From NCBI GenBank assembly GCA_033398695.1, contig CM065804.1, forward strand, positions 37,339,501 to 37,403,500: a DNA stretch of 64,000 nucleotides, given 5' to 3'. Both the position numbers and the translations under genes were made by a program. Positions 22,561 through 31,595 of this stretch are shown one piece after another (position 1 is the first letter of the stretch; the number at the start of each line of letters is the position of its first letter). Origin of the DNA: Orobanche coerulescens (Eukaryota > Streptophyta > Magnoliopsida > Lamiales > Orobanchaceae). A model generated the notes under the pieces. The model saw nothing but the letters and a program-made list of their open reading frames with translations. It made no database searches and was not told the origin of the DNA.

Positions 22561-23770
22561 TTTGATTACGCACGGCCGAATGACACAGGAGCTGAGATGG
22601 CGGAGTGGGTTTAGAGTCCCTTCGGCAAAAACAGGCCATATGCCCAGCAATCCCCCAGTTGTGGCACGTGACAGTCTGATTCGGACATTTGGTGCTGAAA
22701 TGACCCTGTTCCTCACAGTTGAAACAGGTGATGGCCGAACTGGATGCTCGTAACTGAGATTCCGCGGGTTTAGATGCCATGGGAGGTCTCTCGGAAAAAG
22801 TAGAGCCCGCACGTGGTTTCTTGAAAGTGGCCTGACTTCCGTCAGACTGATTACGGTTCTTAGACTTCTTGCCAGTAGATGAAGGTTGTTGCTTAGCAAT
22901 CTCCTTAGCAGTAAGCTCGTAAGTAAGAGCTTTCTCGATGAATTCAGCCAGAGTGGTGCAATTATGATTAAGCAACTGTAGCCGCATACGAGGTTTCAGC
23001 CTCTTGCTGAAATACTTGATCTTGTCCGCCTCAGAGTGAATGACAGACGAGGCGAACGGAAGAAGTTCCTGAAATTTTTCGGCGATGGCAAGAACATCAT
23101 CGTCCGTTGAGAGGTCGGGAGTGAGTAATTCCGACAACTTAGCCTCCCTGAGTGGGGCTGGATAATACCTCTCCATCATCAGAGTTTTGAACTGATCCCA
23201 AGTACAAGATCCTTCGGTGGGCTTCAACGATAACCACCACGAATGAGCACTCTTATCAAGATAGTAAGCCGCAACTGAAACTTGATGCCCTTCAGGGCAA
23301 TCCACCATCGCAAATAACTTCTCGAAATGCTCAAGCCAATGAACAATATCTGCCGGCTCAGATGAGCCCTCAAAGGTAGGTGGTCGCTGGAGAGAGATAT
23401 CGCCAATGATATTGATTACACCCCTCTCTTGCCTCTGAGGTGGCGGCGGAGGAGCCTGATGATTTTGAGTAATGGAGTTATGCATCGCCTCCATTAGTTG
23501 TGCCATCTGAGTCATTTGGGCCATCATGCCCTGCATAAAAGCGAGTGGGTCAACTCGAACACCCTCTGACTGAGCTGTGTCCCGGGTATGACTCCCTGAT
23601 AGTGAATGATCGCGTCCAGGTGAATGAGTGGCAGCGTCACTGCTCGATGAGTTAGCGTTATTCCTGGCATTCGCACGTGTATTCACACGAGCTCTAGGGT
23701 TTCGGCCTGCACCACGGCCTCTTCCCCCACGTCCTCTGCCAGCTCTTTCCATACTGAAGTGGAAAGTCAC
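22526..23770 (-). pseudogene. Gyp2 gag (long, mostly intact)
   Basis: Capsid/nucleocapsid protein, up to 414 residues. The likely start is the Met beginning MERAGRGRGGRGRGAGRN, seven codons into the open frame. A basic Arg/Gly N terminus and a Gln/Met/Pro-rich segment are followed by the retrotransposon gag domain (RPPTFEGSSEPADIVHWLEH, MERYYPAPLREAKLSELL, YFSKRLKPRMR). There is one intact zinc knuckle (CFNCEEQGHFSTKCP); a second has lost its second Cys (CHNWGIAGHMA). The C-terminal 30 residues are off-frame because of a frameshift near 22560; the other frame continues to protease. Confidence 0.94.
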
Positions 23771-24221
23771 ATGATGATTATATCTCTCGCATGAATATCA
23801 CATTATGATTATGACATGGGATGATGAAAATGAGCATACGCTCTAACACAGTGATTACATGAATGATTAACTGAGGTGACATGATTATCTGTTAAAATTA
23901 TTGAAATGATTATCTTGAACAAGTTAACAAGATTAATGATATGATCTACCAGATCAACAACTGAGTAATGAAATGAATTAAGTGATTAATGAGTTAACAT
24001 GACCGTCCTCGTCAAAATGAAAATGATGATTGAGGATTGTTAACTGATAAATTATGAATGAATGATTATTGCCAGAAATTATACCATGGCGTTAAAAATC
24101 TTACAGTTCGATTGGCTCGGCATTTGCACAGGTCACACGTGACGCGAAAGTCCAATGATACTAGTCCGATGACGATGATTTCAAATGAGACATGACTCGG
24201 AAGGTAGTATTCAAAACCACT
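23771..24221 (-). other. Gyp2 5' leader
   Basis: An AT-rich leader between primer site and gag, made largely of recurring ATGA/TGATTA/GAATGA words on both strands. No ORF is convincing. Low-complexity sequence of the same kind also appears in the U5 side of the LTR. Confidence 0.75.
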
Positions 24222-24232
24222 CTCTGATACCA
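24222..24232 (-). promoter_or_regulatory. Gyp2 primer-binding site
   Basis: TGGTATCAGAG on the minus strand, four bases inside the 5' LTR end. It fits initiator tRNA-Met. Confidence 0.92.
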
Positions 24233-24236
24233 ACTC

Positions 24237-26252
24237 TGTAACACCCCCAAACTAGGCGGATATTACAGTGCCGTGGACCCCCGACTGGGACCCACTAGGC
24301 GAATGAAAATGAATGAATTACACAGGGTAAATGTAGTACCGAACCACATTACAACAATAATTACTCCGATGAGGAGTTTCATATAACAGATCCAGGATAA
24401 TACAGAATACATGTATATTTTATATGGAGATAAAATATACAACACTGAGTGAAATGAGTATTCAAACGGAATGTCTGTAGTAGAATAAATGAAGGAAACA
24501 TAAATGACTGAAAAGACTGGGGCCCCCTTCTAGTATCATTGGGACTCCTCGCCGTCAACGTGCTCTCCCCGTGATTTCGCCTTGCCATGACCTGAAAAAC
24601 AATATCCCCCAACGGGGTCAGTTACACAGAACAACAATCCTCATGAGTTGAATATACACAATCCTGTCGAAACATACGCAATCAAACATGCTATATGAAT
24701 CAACTAACAGTATGGCTCAAAGGGTGGCGCCACACTACGCCCGATATGGAAATGTGTCCATGCACAAGCCACCAACGAGTATCGATCGAATACACGTGTG
24801 GTCTTGTACCTAATCAGTCTCACGAAGCAATCGACTCGTGTGCACAGTCCAATGTGAGGCCAACAACCATCACACGACTTAAATGTGCCCGACATGAAAA
24901 TCCTACACATACCAACCGGCACGCCAGTATGACCCGGAATGCCACGATGTAACAAAAGTGACATCGAAAATGAATAATGACTCATCGAGATGAAATGATA
25001 GTGAAATGAATGACAGCTCACTGAAATGATTGGAACCGTCGTTCCTTATGACTGAGGTGATTAATTGACAATGACAAGTTTTGATACGGTTAATACATTG
25101 ATGAATGAGTTACGATTATGAATGAACAACAACAAAAGGAATGAATATCCTTTTAACCGAGTAAGAATTAACTTACACAACCGGTGAAGAATGTCCGTCC
25201 ATGAACAACGTCCTAAATGAAAAGTCGGTCGCTCGAACAACCTTGAATAACACAATTACCAATAATTCAATCAATACACGCATCAAACACGATTATAACC
25301 AATTCAAACGTCGATACAACAATATCCAAACTCGTAGGTGCACTCTAACGAAATATGTTGAAAATATCCTTCCCGTTGGTTACAACCAAAACCCAATTTA
25401 TCGAAACCAACTTTCAAATGATTGATTCAAACCAGCAAAACAATATCAATGGCATCAATAATCCAATAGGAATCCACAATTCAAGATTACAACAACATCA
25501 ATCGGAAATCCCCAAATTAACCGAAGTCAACCCCAAGGGTTCTTGAAATAAATCCCCAAAATAGTCATTAAATCCATAGGAACATATTTATCCAAGGTAG
25601 ATAATCCATATCTAACGTGTTCCAACAACAATCCAAGCTTATACGAAGAAATCGGAAGGAAAAACCCAAAAATCCGAAATTCTAGATCCAAGAGATTAAT
25701 ACCTTTGATTTGATGTTTTGGAGATGATGAAGTGATGATTAATACAACTCAAAGACTTGAAGATGATGATTGATGATTACACCTCGAAGAATACTCTTCA
25801 AATCGCTCCAAAATCGCCCGGAACCGAAGAGAGCAAGTGAAGAAATGACAAATGCCGAAATCTGGGCTAACTGTCCAATTTATAGTGATTCCAGTTTAGC
25901 GCGCGCTAGCCCCCTATGCTTAGCGTGCGCTAACGGGTATGTTGGGTAGTCCAGTACCCACTGTCGGACAACGGTAGCGCATGCTACGTACCTTTGGTAG
26001 CGTGCGCTATGGATGTACAATTGGCGTGCGCTAACCCCAAATGTTAGCGTGCGCTAACGAATTATCTGATGCCCAGTACTGGAGTCCAGAAACCTTGTGT
26101 CCTCTGATCTGATCTCGGTTGCGTGCGCTACAATCAATATTTAGTGTGCGCTACAATATCGATTGCGTACGCTAAAAACCACTCATAGCGTGCGCTATGA
26201 ATTAATCCGATGCAGTCCAGTAGCCACTGGACTCAACCTGATTCGACCTTAG
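24237..26252 (-). repeat. Gyp2 5' LTR, truncated
   Basis: Starts TGTAACACCCCCAAACTAGG like the 3' LTR and follows it closely for 2.0 kb. It breaks at GACCTTAG (26245-26252), where the 3' LTR continues CGCGCGCTATACC. About 430 bp of the U3 distal end is missing. TATA box (minus) at 25879-25885; hairpin at 26214-26233. Confidence 0.93.
25897..26252 (-). repeat. TAGCGYRCGCTA palindrome cluster, Gyp2 5' LTR (cut)
   Basis: About ten units of the same series as in the 3' LTR. The last is cut after TTAG, so the deletion breakpoint lies inside a palindrome. Confidence 0.92.
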
Positions 26253-26580
26253 TGTTCCATGTAATCAACCTACTTCTGCAATAAAAATTCAAGCCAATCT
26301 CTCTGGTCCACATGTATCCTTGATACCTAGAAAGTGAGCTGACTTGGTTAAATGGTCAACTATCACCCAGATCATATTCATTCTAGTCTTGGTCTTCACC
26401 AAGTTAGTGATAAAGTCTATTGAGATATCGTCCCACTTCCATTTAGTAATTGGAAGTGGCTTCAACACTCCAACAGGTCACTGATGCTCGATGTTAACCG
26501 GTTGGCAAGTTAAACATTTTGAGACATATTCTGCCACTTCTTTCTTCATGTTACCCCACCAAAAATTTTGTTTCAGATTT
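26253..26580 (-). pseudogene. Gyp3 integrase core fragment
   Basis: Reads KCLTCQPVNIEHQ-stop-PVGVLKPLPITKWKWDDISIDFITNLVKTKTRMNMIWVIVDHLTKSAHFLGIKDTCGPERLA with stops. The first catalytic Asp region (DISIDF) is present; the second and the Glu are lost beyond 26253. Confidence 0.88.
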
Positions 26581-26581
26581 T

Positions 26582-27135
26582 TTACATCTTAGTGGAGCCT
26601 AGGTGAATTGAATAAGGTTTACTATGAGCTTCTTTCATGATTGTTTGCTTTAGAACATGATCATTCGGGACACATAGTTGACCTTGAAATCTCAAAACTC
26701 CATCTTCAAAGATTACAAAGCCCGGGGCCTTTCCTTTACTCACTTCATCACATAACCGAACCATCAGAGGGTCGTCTAATTGCTTAGATTTGGTTTCACC
26801 AGTTATTGATGAAGTTAGTTCCATCACACATAGTTGCCCTTGAACTCTTTGTAACCCCACTTCAATTTCTACACGAATTAACTCTTGTCGAATCTTGGAC
26901 TGGGTCGTGGACGTCTCTAACATTCGAATATAAATAGGTTTGCGGCTTAGTGCATAGACCACCATGTTTGCTTTGCCTAGATGGTAAAGAATTTCCAAAT
27001 CAAAGTCTATAATCAATTTCAGCCATCTCCTCAGTCGCAATTTTAATTCTTCTGACTGAAAATGTATTTAAGAATCTTATGGTCGGTGAAGATCTGACAA
27101 TATGTTTTGTACAAATAGTTTCGCCATATTTTTAG
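26582..27135 (-). pseudogene. Gyp3 RNase H end and integrase zinc-binding region
   Basis: Two open stretches: 26582-27040 (RRWLKLIIDFDLEILYHLGKANMVVYALSRKP, GKAPGFVIFEDGVLRFQGQLCVP, EAHSKPYSIHLGSTKM) and 27043-27135 ([31 protein letters not shown]). The ADALSR motif is changed to VYALSR. The upstream RNase H part lies across the Cop3 insertion at 36505 onward. Confidence 0.9.
27131..27135. repeat. Target site duplication TTTAG, left of Cop3
   Basis: An exact match to 36500-36504. Joining across Cop3 restores the Gyp3 RNase H reading. Confidence 0.93.
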
Positions 27136-27229
27136 TGTTGACTCAAAAGTATTTTGATGATGATTAGATCCAAAACATTTAATAAAATCTATCTCAGTAA
27201 GCTGCTCTATTGAAGATGAAAAACGTTCA

Positions 27230-28031
27230 TAGCGCACGGTACATAATGTATCGTAGCGCACGCTATCGAAGCTCATATGCAGGCAAGTCAAATCAGCCGC
27301 AGTCAAGTTGGAATCCTACCTGATGGCTTACACACGCAAAATATCTATTATTAGTGCACGATATATTACAAAATTAGCGCACGCTATATTCCTTATCTAA
27401 CGCACGCTATCGCATCCAAGTCAGAGAGGACAGTAAGGTCTGTAAAGAAAAGAAGGAATTCATCTGCGCACGCTATGGAAGAATATTTACGCACGCTATT
27501 CTGACTCATTAGCGCACGTTACCTAGAAAATCTTGTGCATGCTACCGGAAAACATGTTTGGTAGTCCAGTAGCCACTTGACTCAAAATAAGGAAGCACTT
27601 ATGTACGATATACAAGCTAACGTACATTAGTGAGGAAAGTATATAGCGCACGCTATTCAACACTTATTAGCGCACACTAAAACATTCAAATTTCTACCAT
27701 TGGACAATTTACCCATTGGAATGCAGAAGTCAATAGAAGATGTCGTAAATATGGAAAGTTAATATTAAATAATACTACCGCACGCTATTTACAATTGGTA
27801 GCGCACGCTAAGTATAAATATATCCGTTGGGAAAGAGTCGTTGGGGAGACAAACCGACATAATCTAAAGTCAAGATTAAGACATGTTGACCAACCGTTAG
27901 CGCACGCTACGAAGGTATGACTAGCGCACGCTAGACATATAATTTACCATTGGAATAGTTTTGTGATGGTTCAGATCGGCCAAGTCGGAAAACGATTGCG
28001 CACGCTATGGAGGTATTATTAGCGCACGCTA
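27230..28031 (+). repeat. TAGCGYRCGCTA palindrome cluster, Cop3 5' LTR
   Basis: About 16 units reading TAGCGCACGCTA in the sense direction, several exact (near 27253, 27374, 27641, 27901, 27922, 28020) and others decayed (TAACGCACGCTA, TGCGCACGCTA, TAGCGCACACTA). The cluster ends about 35 bp before the TATA box, the same arrangement as in the gypsy LTRs. Confidence 0.93.
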
Positions 28032-28066
28032 ATAATACAGATTTCAGCATATGAAGGACTTGATAC

Positions 28067-28074
28067 TATAAATA
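28067..28074 (+). promoter_or_regulatory. Cop3 LTR TATA box
   Basis: TATAAATA followed by CCCATAGGACTTGGG. The same sequence is at 35921-35928 in the 3' LTR. Confidence 0.8.
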
Positions 28075-28671
28075 CCCATAGGACTTGGGTATCTCACACA
28101 CAACTTCAAGAATTCTATATAAGCAATCAAAGCATTCTTGAGCTCAGTTTTCTATCTTTTATTGCATTCTAAGTTGTGATGAGAAAGATACAAAGAGTGA
28201 TACATCTTGTATGTTTATTATACTTTGTTTTCTTTCATTTGGTTATGAGTGTTGCATCACTCATACAAGGGCGTTAGAGAAACTAATTTAGAGTCACTAA
28301 TCTAGTGTTATTAGGATCTTTGATCCGGCATTATTAGGATTACACTCCAATATTCGTAATTAGGGATTATCTAGTTCCAATAGAACACTAGATAAACAAA
28401 GTTTATTTTGAGAGTGGTTGAGCTTGGACCAATAGAAGACAAGCGGTTGTAACAGTTGTTGTACTCGGACCGATCGAAGACGAGTCAAGTGTGTGGTTGT
28501 TTTTGAGCCAATAGAAAAATAAGTCGGAGAGAGGACGTAGGCAAGTTGCCGAACCTCTATAAATCTTTGAGTCTTTTACTTTCCACACTATTTTCTTTTA
28601 TTCGCGAGAAAGTTCGATATTCCGTATTACCACTATTCAACCCCCCTTCTAGTGGTGAATTTATCTCTTCA

Positions 28672-28732
28672 GTTGGTATCGGAGTGGGTCTCTTTTTAAA
28701 GGTTTAACCACCTAAGGGAAAAAGATCCGCAA
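28672..28732 (+). promoter_or_regulatory. Cop3 primer-binding site and leader
   Basis: GTTGGTATCGGAGTGGG directly after the LTR. TGGTATCGGAG differs by one base from the tRNA-Met complement TGGTATCAGAG. A short leader precedes the gag ATG at 28733. Confidence 0.85.
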
Positions 28733-30115
28733 ATGGCACTTCTTGGCCAAATCGAAGGAAATGCTCTCAACTGTCCTCCCTTCTTCGACGGTTCCAATTT
28801 CATGACATGGAAAAAGAAAATGGCTATATTCGTTCAAGCCTATGATATTGAAATTTGGAAAGTCATTGCACTTGGTCCGAAACTCGCCAAGAAAGAAGAT
28901 GGATCATTGAAAAAGTTTGACGAGTTCAACGACGAGGACTGGAGGAACACGCACATCAATTCACGTGCTACTCAACTTCTCTATTGCGCCCTTAATCCCG
29001 AAGAACTCAATAGGATATCTTCCTATGAAAGCGCAAAGGAAATTTGGGAAATCCTCGAAGTAACTCATGAAGGAACCACCCAAGTTAAGGAGACTAAAAT
29101 CAACATGCTTCTTCATGACTACGAACTCTTCTCCATGAAGGAAGAGGAAACGATCACCAATATGTTGGATCGGTTCTCGGCTATAACCAATGGACTTGTA
29201 TCATTCGGAAATCCTATATATAGTAGTGACAAAGCTAAGAAAATTCTTCGCTCGTTGCCACGTGAATGGGATGCCACAGTTACCGCAATCATGGAGTCCA
29301 AAGATCTCAACAAGCTCGAGTTTAGCGCCCTCATCAGGCCACTCATCAATTATGAGATCATTCTCAAGTCTAGAGGTACCAAACCAAAGCCTCGTGAAAA
29401 GGTAGTCGCATTCAATGTTGATAGCGACATTGAGGAAAATGTTCCCGAAGATGAAGACAACGAGGAACTTGCTCTCTACGCCAAGAACTTTAGAAGGTAT
29501 AAAAATATAATTCAAAGAAGGCGAAATTTCCTTGGTCGGGATGGTAAGGTGGAACAAAAGAAGAATAGCTATGTTCCTATAAAGAAGTTCGACAATAATT
29601 GTCGGAAATGCGGTCAAGCCGGTTACTATGCCAAGGATTATCGAGGATCCTCTTCAAAGCCTCAAGTCAAAAGATTCAAAAAGACGGAGGTTCTAATCGC
29701 GTCTGGGAGTGACGAGGAGGAGGAGATTGAAAGATCTCTCGATGCTAATCTCGCATTTATGGCTCTCGACTCCGGAAGCAATATCAAGGTAAGCTCTAAA
29801 CTCAATGATGATGAATATGATAATTTCGATTTTTGCGATTCACAAGAAGTCCATCATGACAATGAGCTATTAAGTGCGTTTGAATCTTTAAACATAGAAT
29901 ACGACGAGATGGTTAAATTAAATATGTCTTTAAAGAGGAAAATAAAATCTTTAGAACTCGAAAAATCCTCTCTTCAAAACAAGGGCAAAACTATTGAGCT
30001 CGACCATACCTTATGCCTTGAAAAGGAAAACGTCTTGAAAATCGAGTTGACGAAAACTCAAAAGGAGCTAAAATATATTTTGAACAAATTTACTATCGGA
30101 AACGAGAAATTCTAA
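28733..30115 (+). CDS. Cop3 gag (open, 460 residues)
   Basis: A full open frame from MALLGQIEGNALNCPPFFDG. It carries a UBN2/copia gag domain (FDGSNFMTWKKKMAIFVQAYD, AKEIWEILEVTHEGTTQVKETK, KKILRSLPREWDATVTAIMESKDL). The zinc knuckle reads CRKCGQAGYYAKDYR: the His and last Cys of CX2CX4HX4C are both Tyr, so zinc binding should be lost. After it come an acidic segment and a heptad-rich C terminus (residues about 380-450), probably a coiled coil. The TAA at 30113 is probably a decay stop, because the same frame continues with polyprotein-like sequence (IWVPKGTIVPN, RAWVPK) to about 30440. Confidence 0.92.
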   Translation: MALLGQIEGNALNCPPFFDGSNFMTWKKKMAIFVQAYDIEIWKVIALGPKLAKKEDGSLKKFDEFNDEDWRNTHINSRATQLLYCALNPEELNRISSYESAKEIWEILEVTHEGTTQVKETKINMLLHDYELFSMKEEETITNMLDRFSAITNGLVSFGNPIYSSDKAKKILRSLPREWDATVTAIMESKDLNKLEFSALIRPLINYEIILKSRGTKPKPREKVVAFNVDSDIEENVPEDEDNEELALYAKNFRRYKNIIQRRRNFLGRDGKVEQKKNSYVPIKKFDNNCRKCGQAGYYAKDYRGSSSKPQVKRFKKTEVLIASGSDEEEEIERSLDANLAFMALDSGSNIKVSSKLNDDEYDNFDFCDSQEVHHDNELLSAFESLNIEYDEMVKLNMSLKRKIKSLELEKSSLQNKGKTIELDHTLCLEKENVLKIELTKTQKELKYILNKFTIGNEKF

Positions 30116-30983
30116 AAGCTTGTATCCATTCAAAAATATCCATTATTAAAACACGGCCTTGGTTTCGACCCGTTTAAAAGGGAACAATCCCTTATCAACC
30201 TTGACAAAATAAAGAAAACCAAAGCCGAGAATTCAAAAACTCCTTTCAAACAACGAGTTCATGATAACGTTCATTCAAAGTTAAGAACCATCAAAGTTAA
30301 ACAAATATGGGTTCCAAAAGGGACAATTGTTCCTAATGCTATAAGTATCGTTAACTTTGGAGGACCCAAAAGGGCTTGGGTACCGAAACAACCAAGAAAC
30401 ACTATTTTAGTAGGTACCGGCACCAAGGAAAAACAAGTGGTACATTGATAGTGGATGCTCAAGGCACATGTGCGGCTCCGAGGACTTATTTGAAGACATC
30501 GAATATCAAGAACAAGGATATGTGACCTTTGGCGACAATCAAAAGGGAAAAATTAAAGGCATCGGAAAAGTCGGTAAGGAACCTTCTCCCTCTATCAACA
30601 AAGTATTATTTGTTGAAGGTTTGCATCAAAACTTACTTAGCGTTTCTCAACTTTGTGATGAAGGTTTTAAAATTCTCTTCGAGCAAACTCATTGCACGAC
30701 ATTTAGAAATAATAAAATTGCATTCATTGGTTTGAGATGTGGAAACATTTATATTGTCGATCTTAATGATAAAAGTTCATTCAATAAAAAGTGTCTTATT
30801 ACTTTGGATGATAATGCATATTTATGGCATCGTAAATTGGGGCATACATCTCTACCCATCATTTATATTTTATCAATACACGATATTGTCCATGGTTTAA
30901 CCAAACTCAAATTTGATCGTAAGCATTTGTGTGAGTCATGAATAAAAGGGAAACATACTCGAGAATCTTTCAAATGGTGTCGT
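30116..30983 (+). pseudogene. Cop3 gag-pol junction, protease and pre-integrase region
   Basis: The frame continuing from gag shifts just before WYIDSGCSRHMCGSEDLF (about 30437-30490), where the protease site DSG is intact. The open part 30468-30941 reads VTFGDNQKGKIKGIGKVG, LFVEGLHQNLLSVSQLCDEGF and the zinc-binding LWHRKLGHTS. It stops at HLCES-stop-IKGKHTRESF, where the second Cys pair should be. Immediately after, at about 30980, a deletion joins this region to the middle of integrase. Confidence 0.92.
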
Positions 30984-31595
30984 TTGGTGCAAAATGAGAA
31001 AAATCTTTCTATAATTTCAATTCGGATCGATCACGGAGGTGAATTTGATTGCAGTGCATTTGAGCTTTTATGTGACAAATATGGTATTAATCATAATTTT
31101 TTGGCTCCTAGAACACCTCAACAAAATGGGGTTGTTGAAAGGAAAAATCGATCTTTGGAGGAAATGTCAAGGACTATGCATAATGAATACTCTCTTCCAC
31201 AATACTTTTGGGCCGAAGCAATTTTTACAGCATGTTATGTGATTAACCGTGTCCATGTTCGTAGAACTAACCTTAAAACTCCGTATGAATTATGGAAGGG
31301 CAAAAAGCCAAATATATCGTATTTCCATCCTTTTGGTTGCAATGCGTTTATCCTAAATAATGGTAAGGATAACTTGGGGAAATTTGATGTTAAATCCGAC
31401 TCCGGAATATTTCTGGGTTATGCTACAAATAGCAAAGCATATCGTGTTTACAACATTAGAACAAATAAAGTTGAAGAATCCATTCATGTTAAATTCAACG
31501 ATATGATCTCACCCCCGAGAAAGGTAGAATACTTTGATGATGCAGGTATTTTTCCAGAATCTCATCCCTCAAACGAAATGGAGAAAATTTCGTAA
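30984..31595 (+). pseudogene. Cop3 integrase, first catalytic Asp deleted
   Basis: Reads NEKNLSIISIRIDHGGEFDC (second Asp), PRTPQQNGVVERKNRSLEEM (Glu), WAEAIFTACYVINRV, KTPYELWKGKKPNISYFHPFGC and FLGYATNSKAYRVYN. The upstream 70 or so residues (HIDLFGP...DDYSRFTW in relatives) are missing, so the first catalytic Asp is gone. Otherwise this is a clean 203-residue frame. It cannot encode an active integrase. Confidence 0.94.

Larger units (their letters stand above)
16566..26252 (-). mobile_element. Gyp2: Ty3/gypsy chromovirus, nearly complete, 5' LTR truncated
   Basis: Minus-strand element with two similar LTRs (16566-19005 and 24237-26252), a polypurine tract, chromodomain, integrase, RNase H, RT, protease, gag and primer site in gypsy order. 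It inserted in Cop2; GTTTC (16561-16565) precedes it. The expected right duplication is gone because the 5' LTR stops at 26252 and joins Gyp3 integrase sequence. Frameshifts and stops occur in pol, but gag is long and well preserved, suggesting it is younger than Cop2 and Gyp3. Confidence 0.94.
26253..27135 (-). mobile_element. Gyp3: gypsy element, segment 1 (integrase and RNase H end)
   Basis: The leftmost surviving part of an old minus-strand gypsy. Going right, the element continues at 36500, 49925 and its 5' LTR at 50164. Its 3' half (integrase Glu region, chromodomain, 3' LTR) was removed by the deletion fused to Gyp2. It ends in TTTAG, the target duplication of Cop3. Confidence 0.9.
27136..28671 (+). 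repeat. Cop3 5' LTR
   Basis: Starts TGTTGACTCAAAAGTATTTTG and ends TTATCTCTTCA, 1.54 kb. U3 carries the palindrome cluster, a hairpin variant (27563-27582, one mismatch in the arm) and a TATA box (TATAAATA, 28067-28074). It pairs with 34965-36499. Confidence 0.95.

Noticed and set aside
19234..23770. Integrated plant pararetrovirus rather than a gypsy element
   Set aside because: Integrase, chromodomain, paired LTRs and a polypurine tract are present; no movement-protein region is seen.
27230..28031. CRISPR-like array of short palindromic repeats
   Set aside because: The repeats are only 12 bp, spacing is irregular, units are degenerate, there are no cas genes, and they lie inside plant LTRs.
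28403..28588. Host gene fragments in the LTR ORFs of Cop3
   Set aside because: No similarity to a known protein is visible, and the same text occurs decayed in the 3' LTR.
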